A stretch of 64,000 nucleotides of DNA from Chamaecrista fasciculata (Eukaryota; Streptophyta; Magnoliopsida; Fabales; Fabaceae). Both the position numbers and the translations under genes were made by a program. The stretch is taken from positions 1 to 64,000 of the forward strand of contig QANZ01010166.1 of the NCBI GenBank assembly GCA_003254925.1, in the 5' to 3' direction. The first letter of the stretch is position 1. Every line of letters begins with the position of its first letter. Below are positions 10,821 through 20,619 of the stretch, one piece after another. The notes under the pieces are model-generated. The model was not told where the DNA came from. It did no database searches and saw only the letters and a list, made by a program, of their open reading frames with translations.

Positions 10821-12668
10821 GAGTAAACTACCATTTGGGGTCCCTGGAAAATGGAGGCGCTAGCATATTGGTCTCCGGATTAACGAAATAGGCTAATACG
10901 TCCCCGAATTTTACGATGGTTACTCAAATTGGTTCTTCTGTCAAGTGGACGTTTCAAAAAACATGATGTGGCATGTTAACTGCTGACGTGGCACGTCAGC
11001 AGTCGTAAAACTAAAAAAACAAAAATGCCAACTGCGTAGGATTTTGCCACATAATCATTATTACTTAAGAAAAAAAAATCATCTCTTATTCAAATTGGTC
11101 CCTGAGTTAAATTTTTATTCCATTATTCTTAATTTCCCCTCTTTTTCATCATCTTCATTCATTTTAGTCCCAAATCCTAAAAATAAAATTGTAAAGTGCC
11201 CCAAAACTCTTCCAAACATTCCAATTTAGTCCTTAAAAGTATTAAAAACCCTAAAACCTAAACTCTAAACCCCAAACTCTAAACCCTAAAACCCTAATGT
11301 TGATTTGTTTAGGTTGCGATCTGAAGCAACATTTGAAGCAAAATTATAATTTTGGAGTTTAGGTTGCGATCTTCTGGTTGCGATCTGAATCAACATTTGA
11401 AGTTGATTTGTTTATAATTTTGCTTCAAATGTTGCTTCAGATCGCAACCAGAAGATCCTGTTCGCACGAGAGAGACAGAGGGTGAGGAAGCGGCGGAGGA
11501 GGATTATAAACAAATCAACTTCAAATGATGATGATGTTCTCAATTTCTGGATCTGAATCTTCATTTCTGGTTGCAATCTAATCGGTGAGCGATGTTGTGC
11601 TTGCGGGAGAATGGAGAGAAGCGTTAGGGAGGAAGAAGATGATGATTGAGTGGATGAGGAGGAAGAATCTGTGAATCCAGATCTGGAAAATGAATTGAAA
11701 GAGGAAGACGTGAGGAAGACAAAGACAAACACGTTTTTTATTGATGATGAATCTTTATTTCGAATGTGAATGATGATGACGATGACAACGAAGCCATGGT
11801 AGGGTTCCTAAGAAATCATTGGCGTTTGGGTTTCAGAAACTGAGAGAGGACCTCATCCTTATTTGGAGTGTGTTGAATAAGAAAATCCTAATGTGTTTGT
11901 GAATTGATGAAGATGAAGATGAAAAAAAAAAAATAGGGGGTTTAGGGATTAAAAAATTAAGGATTTATGTTAAATTGGGAAGATGAAGATTAAAAAAATT
12001 TAAGTTTTAGGGATTATGGTTTAAGGACTAAATTGGAATGTTTGGAAGAGCTTTGGGACACTTTACAATTTTATTTTGAGATTTTGGGACTAAAATGAAT
12101 GAAGATGATGAAAAAGAGGGGGAATTGAGAATAATGGGATAAGAATGGGTGAGAGACCTAATTGCTCAAATTAAATTTTTTAGGGTTTAGGGTTTAGGGT
12201 TTTAGGGTTTAGAGTTTGGGGTTTGGAGTTTAGGTTTTAGGGTTTTTAATACTTTTAAGGGCTAAATTGGAATGTTTGGAAGAGTTTTGGGACACTTTAC
12301 AATTTTATTTTGAGAATTTGGGACTAAAATGAATGAAGATGATGAAAAAGAGGGAGAATTGAAAATAATGGGATAAAAATTGAACTCAGGGACCAAATTG
12401 AAGAAGACACGAAATTTTTTCTTAAGTAATATAATAACGCTTATGTGACAAAATCCTACATAGTTGGCAATTTTTTTTTTTTCAGTTTAACCAGTGTTGA
12501 GGTGGTACTTAACGTGCCACGACACGTTTTTTTTGAAACGTGCATTTGACAGAAGGACCAATTTGAGTAACGATCGTAAAATTCAGGGACGTATTAGCCT
12601 ATTTCGTTAATCTAGGGACCAATCTGCTAGCGCCTCCATTTTCCAGGGATCCAAATGGTAGTTTACTC
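10821..12668. mobile_element. Mutator-like TIR element, 1848 bp, nested
   Basis: GAGTAAACTACCATTTGG at the left and its inverse at the right end (TGGTAGTTTACTC) begin a TIR of more than 150 bp. Direct repeats AATTTCAATT flank it (10811-10820 and 12669-12678), giving a 9-10 bp TSD inside the outer element. Subterminal sequence from 11111-11240 recurs inverted twice on the right (12000-12150 and 12240-12380), so one arm has been duplicated. Between them are runs of AAACCCTA-type telomere-like repeats (11257-11300; inverse at 12179-12240). Middle part 11400-11760 is GA-rich and not recognised. Confidence 0.7.
11257..11300. repeat. Telomere-like degenerate repeats
   Basis: Loose tandem of AAACCCTAAA and AAACTCTAAA units, with an inverse block (TTTAGGGTTTAGGG) at 12179-12240. 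They are part of the nested element's long inverted repeat, not a telomere. Confidence 0.6.
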
Positions 12669-13182
12669 AATTTCAATTGGTATATTTAATAAAATAATTA
12701 AATTAATTATGATCATATATTGTAGAAAATCAATCTTATTATAATGTGCCCCAATTGGTATATTTAATAACTCTCTATTTCTTAAAATGAAATTGTAGAA
12801 AACTCTATCAATTCTTTTACTTTGTTGTGTTTTGATTCGCTTTACCAAAAGGAGAGGACCTAAATGCACAAAAGAAATATTGTTAAAGAGGGAAATATGA
12901 TTTAAGCAGCAATAGAAACTAACAGATAAGATGTAGTAGAAATCGACGGCTAAGATTGAGCCACTTCAGCACTTTTTGTTAAATCTTGATGGAAAATAAC
13001 CACAAGGTACCAAAGAGCTAAAGGCTCAAATCTCAAGGTACCAAAGTGTCAAATTTTGTCTTTCAGGGAACCAAAGTGGATTCGGTCCTAACCACAGAAT
13101 ATCAAAGTGCATTTTACCCCTATTTTTAAGAGATACTATAAGTTAGCTAAAGATTAATTAACCATATTAGTTTATAGTTTGG

Positions 13183-13529
13183 AGGGAAAGTAACGTTTGG
13201 AGGGACTAAAATGACTACTACAAAAAATTTTTGGGGGTCAAAATATAATTTTTGAAAAATAAAGGACAAAATATAGAATTACAAAATAGTCCCAAAATTT
13301 TTTATAGTTTTCATTTGAGTCCCTTGATAATATGTATCTAAGGACCTATTAATAATTTTAAGAAAATATTGGGGGTCAATATATAATTTTTGCAAATTTT
13401 GTTATGGTCAAAATTACAAAATAGCTCCAAAAATTCTAATTTCCATTAATTTTCCAACGGAATTAAAGCTCAAGGTACCAAAGTGTTAACGGAGAATACC
13501 ACAGGGTACCAAAGTGTAATTTACCCAAA
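13183..13529. mobile_element. Truncated MITE remnant of the ACTTTGGTACC family
   Basis: The right end (ACAGGGTACCAAAGTGTAAT followed by TTACCC) matches the inverse of the left end at 29937, and the interior shares GGGGGTCAATATATAATTT-type sequence with 30050-30110. The left TIR is missing. Confidence 0.5.
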
Positions 13530-13925
13530 TATTTATATACAAGTTTATACCTATTTTTAAATAAAAATACTCAAGTCACAAACAATCAAAATAAAACATA
13601 TTATGGTGCCTAGGCTATCAATTTGGATGATCATAACATATATAATTAATATGTTGATCACTATTATAGTTAAATTATACATAATAAAAAGTTATGATTA
13701 TATTAGTCTTCAACATATAAAATTTTTAATTTTAGTTTCAAAAAGATATAATTATATTAGAATTAATTTTTTTCTTTTAATTTATTTTTTAAACATATTG
13801 TTAATTTTTTTTTCAAAAAGTTATGATTATAATTATATTACCATTTCCGGTACATTATGTACTAAGCAAATAAAGTTGTCATAGTTTCTTTTAGCGCTTT
13901 TATTTTTTAATGCTATATTTTATAA

Positions 13926-15763
13926 GGCCAAAATCCACATACACCCCCTGAATTTTAGGTCAGGTGCACATAACACCCTTGAGTTTTCAATTTGTGCAAA
14001 TAGAACCCTTGAGTTTTTAATTACGTGCAAATAGCACCCTTCTATATGACATAAGTGAGGGTATAATAGTAAATTTATTAATAAAATTAGGCCAAAGTCC
14101 TATTTTAGTCCCTCAACTTTACTCAAAGTTCTATTTTGATCCCTTATCTTTCTTTTGATCCGTTTTGGTCCTTCAAGTTTTTAAAAATTTTTACGGTTAG
14201 TAGCTCCTTCTTTTCCGTTATAAAAAAGGCCAAAACTAACTTTAATATCTAAAAAAATTTCCTTTTTTCCCGTATCTACTTCTTTCTTCTTCTTCTTCTT
14301 CCTCCTCCTCCTTTTGGTTCTTCAATCTTGTTGATCTTCCACCGTAAAACAACACCACCGAGTTCTCTAACCTCCTTTTGGTTCTTCAATCTTCTTCATC
14401 TTCCACCAGAAAAACGTCTTCTTCTCCTACTCCTCCTTCTTCTCGCCATCTAATTCCCATTTTCCACTGGCCACCGAGTTCTCCGACCCTATTGTCAGAT
14501 GCCGCCAATCCCCCACTTCCCGTAGTAGCATCGCCGACGACGGCGTCGGCAACAGAATCAGCGGTGAGTTTCATATGCTGGCGGGATCTCTCTCGAGACC
14601 CATCGTGATACGAATACAATAGCAAGGTGGACACGTCAGCTGCGAGGTGTTTAGCAAGCACGCGTATCTGTGGTCCAAAGTTCATCAAGACGGTTAGCTA
14701 TGAGCATCTTCTAAGCGTGATTCTGTTAGCCAGCAATGCCTTGGATTGTTAGTTTGGTTGCTGCCTTTAGCATATATATATATATATATATATATAGAAT
14801 AATGAATTGTATGAAGGTAAGATGAATTTTGTGAAGACTTTGAGTCTTGGATTTTTGCCCAACTCGAATGGGGCCTCATGCTGTACAATTTCCATTCTAA
14901 TATGAAATTGTTTTGCATTCTTTCATTTTAGTCCTTTCTTTTCCTCTCCATTTTGCCTTTCTTCTTCTTGAGTGTATCACATCGCCATGGATTCCGGCGA
15001 CGGTGTTGTGACCCATCCCGATGGACGCCGGCCGCAGCAGGTTGTGGTGTGTTCAAGAAGAAGAAGAGTGGCGTCTGAGTCGGCCGGCGGCGATGCTGTG
15101 ATGAAGAAGAAGAAGGCCGCCGATGCTGTGAAGAAGAAGAAGATTGTGATGGTGTATTGCGTGCGTGGTTGCTGTGAAGAAGAAGAAATTGTAATGGTGT
15201 GTTCAAGAAGAAAAAGAAGGGTGGCGTCGGAGTGGGCCGGCGGCGGTGCTGTGATGTAGAAGAAGGAGAAGATTGTGATGATATGTTGCCGTCGGCAGTG
15301 ATGAGAAGAAGAAGTTCAAGAGGAGGCGTGATTTCAATTTCACTGTGTTCTTTATTTCGGGGAAAATTGATTAAAATCCCAATACATTTTTTTTTCTCAC
15401 ATTTTGATCATATTATGAAGAAAGGGGACTTTAATGCAAAACAATACAAATTTTGGGGGTATGTAAACCAGTTTTTCTGTTTTTTTTAACAGAAAAAGTG
15501 GATGGAAATTGGAGAGGGACTAACGGTGAAACTTTTTAAAAACTTGAGGGATTAAAACAAAACTTTGAGCAAACTTCAGGGACCAAAATAAGATTTTTGC
15601 CTAATTTTTAATAAAATTACTATTATACCCTCACTTATGTGATACATAAGGGTGCTATTTGCACGTAATTAAAAACTCAGGGGTTCTATTTGCACAAATT
15701 AAAAACTCAGGAGTGTTATGTGCACCTGACCTAAAACTCAAGGGGTGTCTGTACATTTTGGCC
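13926..15763. mobile_element. Mutator-like element, 1838 bp, perfect 9-bp TSD, possible Pack-MULE
   Basis: Begins GGCCAAAATCCACATACACC and ends with its near inverse (GTCTGTACATTTTGGCC); the TIR extends about 270 bp inward. ATTTTATAA flanks it on both sides (13917-13925, 15764-15772). The sister unit at about 33532 reads TATATTTTATAATTTTATTT, the empty site. The interior, 14280-15360, is much richer in G+C than its surroundings and has CT-rich and GA-rich coding-like stretches (for example 14378-14608 plus and 14972-15259 plus) with internal repeats. That could be captured host sequence, but no protein family is recognised. Confidence 0.75.
14972..15259 (+). other. Open frame in Mutator-like element interior, unrecognised
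   Basis: A 95-codon frame starting at an ATG, rich in Lys, Arg and Glu. A block around 15046-15110 (VVCSRRRRVASE in protein) recurs at about 15198-15260 (MVCSRRKRRVASE), so it is an internal DNA repeat of about 150 bp. Such repeated GAAGAAGAAG sequence can stay open by chance. I do not claim a gene; it may be part of a captured and duplicated host fragment. Confidence 0.25.
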
Positions 15764-16102
15764 ATTTTATAATTGTATTTGTAAGGTTTGCAAGTTGTAT
15801 TTTTTGAAAATTAAATCATTATTTTACGTTAAATATATAGTATGCATATAGTAAGAAAAGATAATTATGCATTATTAATTTAGGATTGAATCTAGCTAGT
15901 TCAGGCCAAAAAAAAAATCTAGCTAGTTGACAAGTACATTTAATCTTCAAATTTGAAATCAGACAAATAGATTATGACATAATCTTTTACGAGACTTGTA
16001 ATCAGTTAATTATTATGGTGATGCGGTGGGTTTTTTCTTTAATAGAAAATTAATAAGTTTTAAAATTTATAATCACTAGAGCAAGTATATACTATAAAAA
16101 AT

Positions 16103-17244
16103 AGGGTAAAATACAGGAAAGGTACCTGTGGTTTGGCCTAATCTCACTTTTATGACGTGTGGTTTCAAAAGTTGCACATAAGGTACCTGTGTGTTTCGCC
16201 GTTAAACAGAAGCAGTACTTGTGTAATTTTCCGTTAAAGAAAGGGTTGTTTTGCTATTTTGGCCAAATTTGGGGGGGCAAAAAAGTAATTCTGATGCAAG
16301 GAGAAAGAGGCTAGATCCATAGTATTGCCCAAAAACATTTAAATTCTTTCAAAACAGTCCCTAAAACTCAAAAGTTCTAGAAATAGAGATTTTTGAAAAA
16401 AATTATATTGTTGGATTCATTGAAAATAGTAGGTTCCAAATATATATTTTCCTTTCAAAAGTATTATATCTATAATTTATTATTTCTTACTCAAAAGTGT
16501 CTTATAATAAAATTAAAATGAAACACGGATAAAATTTTTTTGTCAGGTTGCTCTCAAAATTTAACCACAAGCTCACAAGAACTTCTAGATTAACTACACA
16601 ATTTACTTTTAAGTCAAATGCTAAGTCTAATGTCTAACATGCCCTCTTCGATCTGCAATTTATGTGTGTGTGTGTGTCAAATGCTAAGTCTAAGCTCACA
16701 AGGACTTCTAGATTAACTACACAATTAACTACCCTCTTCGATCTGCAATTTCAACAACCCTAATTTCATCAAATCAAATTAGAAACCCTAAACCTTTGAA
16801 ATTGCTTCAAAATCCGCCGAGAAATTTGGAGATGATAATTCGGGTGATTTCTGATTAATGTATATCTATGTGTGTGTGTGTGTGTGTGATTTCTGATTTA
16901 ATTTGATGAGTGGAATTTGAAATTCGTATGAGAAATGAGGGTTTGTTGAGTTTATGGGAAGAAGATGATGATGAAGATGAAGAGAGTGTTGGGTTTCATC
17001 GTTTAATGTTCAAAATATGAAGCTAATATGTAGTTCAAGCTTCAGCAAAATCACAGGTACCTAATGTGCAACTTTTGAAACCACAAGTACTACTTTTTCC
17101 GTCAAAAATTTAACGGAAAATTATACAAGTACTGCTTCTGTTTAACGGCGAAACACACAGGTACCTAATGTGCAACTTTTGAAACCACACGTCATAACAG
17201 TGAGATTAGGCCAAACCACAGGTACCTTTCCTGTATTTTACCCT
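16103..17244. mobile_element. Mutator-like TIR element, 1142 bp
   Basis: Left AGGGTAAAATACAGGAAAGG and right inverse (TTTCCTGTATTTTACCCT) continue for over 45 bp as GTACCTGTGGTTTGGCC. It is flanked by AAAAAAT (16096-16102; 17245-17251). The sister unit at 34405 reads ACTATAAAAAATAATATAAA with a single copy. The interior holds two direct repeats (16556-16625; 16677-16755), (GT)n tracts at about 16660 and 16868, and a part near 16740-16850 of ordinary plant-gene-like composition with no recognised product. The right arm repeats its GGTACCTAATGTGCAAC block twice. Confidence 0.75.
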
Positions 17245-17463
17245 AAAAAATAATATAAAACTTGAGTATTGTCCCACAGGGAGTTTAAGCATGAAGTATT
17301 ATTCTAAGCATATTGTTGTATTGATTCGATTAATATGATCTAGCAAAGAGATTGAGAGCGTGCAAAACAAATAATAAAAAATAAAGGCAATAAAAATAAA
17401 ATGAACACGAGTGGGACAAATTGAAAGATTTCTCTAGATTTGACTCTTACTTGATTAAATTAA

Positions 17464-17660
17464 AGCCAAAGTACTAATATGGTCCCATATCTTTTGATCA
17501 TTTCTCAATTTGGTGTCATATTTTTTTTGTTGCACTTTTGGTCTCATATCTTTGGGTCAAATCTCAATTTGGTGGAATATCTTTTTTGTTACAAATTTGG
17601 TCTCGACCATATCTTTGGGTCAATTGCATAATTGGTTCTATATGTTAGGTGCACAAGTGG
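17464..17660. mobile_element. Truncated MITE, sister of the element at 34614
   Basis: Starts AGCCAAAGTACTAATATGG after ATTAAATTA, exactly as in unit 2 at 34605-34613. It has lost its right half at about 17660. Shared position means that it inserted before the two units were duplicated. Confidence 0.6.
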
Positions 17661-19018
17661 GGATTTCTCCATATTCTATCATGCTTTTTAATGACATTTA
17701 GGGGAATTTTATATACATTTGGGAGCTAATTGCATGCCTTTATAACCTTTTATGATAGAATATGATGCTTAGAGGTTTAGTGCTAATTTGGACTATTTTG
17801 TTATTGATTTTGTGATTTTTATTGTGTTTAATTCTTTCATTTGTATCATCATTCTAATCTTGAGAAGTCACATAATCTTGATGTGTTTGGAAGGTTTAAA
17901 TGAAGTCTTAAGCATGGGAAACCTCAAAGGAAGAGCTAAGGATGCAAGGAAAGGAGCCAGGGAGCATTTCAACATTATTTTAAGCTGCCCATCAGAGTTG
18001 GCCGTTGGTTTGCTGCCACCCTTCATAACGGCGAGCCAACGACAGACGTTCACAGAATTTTTAGATTTTAAGGCCCAAGCCCATTTCTCCAAGATCCAAC
18101 CCGGCACATCCATATTTTGACCCAAAAATCAACTGAAATAAGAAGCTTTAGGGTTATTTCCTCATTAGGAGCCTCTAACCAACGATTTCCATCTTCTTCC
18201 TCTCCACATTTAATTTTACCATTTACATCCCTTGAAGCTTTTCTTGGTTGCAATGGTTGTTGTTGCTGATTTTAGGCTTGGTGGATCTTCTCTTTGCACC
18301 ATGAGCAGCTGAGCATCTTCACCCGGAGGAGCAATGGAGTCAAGCTTGAACAAGAAGCACCATTTGAGGGAGTTATCTGATGCTTTCTAGGGTTTTTTAT
18401 CTTAGTTTTCTTTCTCCTTAGTTAGGAATATGAACTTTGATGTAAACTTTGGTTATGTTGCTGAACTTGAGAGAGTTTGATTTAATCTTTCCATTCATAC
18501 TTGGTTGTGATTCTTAGGGTTGATGTAAATCATGAGGATTATGACTTATAGTGTGAAAGCTTTGTAATTGGTACAATTACTTTGTTATTTAACTCTTGAT
18601 TTATACTTCAAATCATCAATGCAATGAGGATTTTATTTCTAGTTATGAATTTATCTTGTTTGAGGTGTGTTCATGATTAGTTTGTTAATCCAAATCACTT
18701 GGTTAGTAACTACCTTAGAATAATTAGTATGAGATGCTCCATATTTATAATTTGTTGGTAATGATGGCTTGATTAAATTGCTCTAATGGGGACCTTCTCC
18801 ATTTGTTTTTCACATCTTTACTAGTGTAGTTTATTTTAGTCCTTATAATTAAAAACCAAAAAACATTTATTGCCTTGTTTAATTTTTGAATTAGTAGATA
18901 GATAAAAACTCAAGATCATTTACATTTCTTTTACCTAATTAGTAAAAATTTAGCAGTACTTATCATTAAACTATTCAAGAAAGTTCTTCAAGAGAAACGA
19001 CCCAGATTGCACCTCTAT
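17661..19018 (+). mobile_element. LTR-like fragment, probably Ty3/gypsy derived
   Basis: This 1.36-kb stretch interrupts the MITE at 17464 and has no counterpart in unit 2. It contains a moderately GC-rich block (17900-18330) with short non-coding repeats, then T-rich sequence and an end reading AGAGAAACGACCCAGATTGC, a motif common near the ends of plant Ty3/gypsy LTR elements. Open frames at 17788-18125 on both strands are short and have no recognisable domain. Boundaries and lineage are uncertain. Confidence 0.4.
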
Positions 19019-19570
19019 AGTTAGGGCTATCAAAATGGGCTGGCTCGCCCAAACCCGTGAAGGGCCCGTCTTTTGGCGGGCTTTGCCGGGCCAACCCATT
19101 TAAAATGGACCTCAAATGCCATGCCCAAGACTGCTCATCATTGCCCACGGGCTAAACAGGCTGGCCCGTGGGCTTTTAGTTTTTATTTTTTGGAAATTTT
19201 TGTCGGGCCAATGACTCACAAATTTGTAGTGTGTATATTTTTTTAACAGAAAAAAAAACTTATAGAAACTCTAATACATTGGCAAATATGCGCATCCAGT
19301 AACATGCATGCATGAACATGGCTTTGAATATGCGCCTGATGCCTAATGCTTCATTGCAAATGAGAATTTTTTTTTTTTATGTATTAGTTTTAAGATTGGC
19401 CTATTGAGCCACCAACAAAAATGTATAATAGACTTTAAAAAAACTATGATCCAACATGCAATAATAATGTTATAGTGAGTATTAGGTCCAGATTTTATTT
19501 GTTAAAAAAAATTTGCAGGCCAGCTCGCGAGCCAAATGAATGAAATTTAGTGGTCGAGCTGGTTCGAGAT
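19019..19570. mobile_element. hAT-like fragment
   Basis: Starts TTAGGGCTATCAAAATGGGC followed by GGCTGGCTCGCCC and inverted GGGCCCG/CGGGCC motifs, typical of the AGGGCTGTCAAAA...GGGCC class of small hAT elements. A clear right TIR is not found, though GGCCAGCTCGCGAGCC near 19517 may be internal. Confidence 0.4.
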
Positions 19571-20350
19571 AAGTAATCAAAAGCCCAAGTCATTATTTGT
19601 GTAGGTATTTTATGCTCCTGCGGTAAAGTTGTATTAAACTCTAGTTGTCAACTTCACTAGTACTTAAGGAGAGAATTCAGAATTATGTATTATCTGTATG
19701 ACTCATAGACGCAAGGGATTGGTCTGTGTCATATTTTAATTGAATATATTGAGATACTATTTGAATTGATTTTGATGATGTTTTGAGTTGGTAAACTATT
19801 GAAATTATATATGCATGCGAATGTCAAAGTATTTTATGTATAGTATTACAATTTATTAGGTTACCGCTATGTTACTAATTATGGATCAGTTGTGAGTTGG
19901 CTAACGACGTGGAATAGACCCATGTTTATGCTGATCACATGTTTCCATAGAGGGGGTCATGACAGTTTGGGTCTCACAAATAATAAATATCTGGGACTCA
20001 CACTTTCTCTCCCCGTCTTCCTTTCTCTCTCTAATTAAAATGTACAAAAAGATGTAGAGAATAAAATGTAGAGGATCCAGGTCCATCAATCAAGTTACTT
20101 GGTTAATTGAGAGATTGTCCGAAAAAAATAGAAAAAATGAAACCAACAAGATGGAATGATAGGTATAATGTCATGACTTTCTCTATGAAAACACATAATC
20201 GACATTATTATAAACTTATCCTACCTTGTAAGCCTTCCAACAAGAAAATATAAGAATTGCAAGTAGAATATTCAACAACATATTGAACTCTCTGACTTAG
20301 TATAATATGTGTTCACATGCAAAATCATAATATTTAAATACCTTGTGAGA

Positions 20351-20359
20351 GATATGTCC
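20351..20359. repeat. 9-bp target-site duplication (left) of the 6-kb Mutator-like element
   Basis: GATATGTCC, repeated at 26414-26422. Unit 1 shows the unoccupied form at about 2266 (AAAGATATGTCCTTATG), and so, with small changes, do units 3 and 4. Confidence 0.9.
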
Positions 20360-20619
20360 GGTTTTTTTATTTTTATAATACAANTAGAGATAAAATTGTT
20401 AGATTTAGTATTAGATAATTTTTGAATATAATATTAATATAATATTGAACATGTTAGACAATGTTATTAAAATTGTTAGATTTTAAAAAATATTTTATAA
20501 TATTGTTAGAATATTATTATCATAAATATAATTCCATTTTAAATTTTATTGTATTTAAATTTTAGATACAACTAGTTTTTAGATGATAATTGTATTTAAA
20601 TTTTATTTATTAGAGAAAA

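Larger units (their letters stand above)
10627..13120. mobile_element. Mutator-like TIR element, 2.49 kb (outer of a nest)
   Basis: Left end GGGTAAAATATACTTTGG and right end the inverse (CAAAGTGCATTTTACCCC), with TIRs extending through the GGTTAGGACC and ACTTTGGTATC motifs for at least 90 bp. It is flanked by TATTTTTA at 10619-10626 and 13121-13128. Sister units at 32880 and 40640 lack it (AACTATATCACCTTTAAG). Most of its length is a second element inserted at 10821-12668. No coding capacity. Confidence 0.7.
43..20214 (+). repeat. Tandem repeat unit 1 (backbone, with insertions)
   Basis: Non-coding unit whose landmarks recur in order in units 2 and 3: ACCTTGTAAGCCTTCC near 62, TTTAATCAAGTGTCAATGAT near 10545, TTTCTTTTAGCGCTTTT near 13888, and CTAGTTGTCAACT near 19640. 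The backbone stretches not covered by other entries (2187-3919, 4454-5641, 6627-6949, 10166-10618, 13121-13916, 15773-16095, 17252-17463, 19571-20214) hold no gene that I recognise. They are AT-rich, with short microsatellites and palindromes. The unit is lengthened by several transposons listed separately. Confidence 0.7.

Noticed and set aside
11412-11732. Ser-rich open frame on the minus strand
   Set aside because: It arises from GA-rich sequence within a Mutator-like element, with no domain and no start or splice context.
11257-12240. Interstitial telomere
   Set aside because: AAACCCTA-like units are degenerate and lie in the inverted arms of a transposon; too short and mixed for a telomere remnant.
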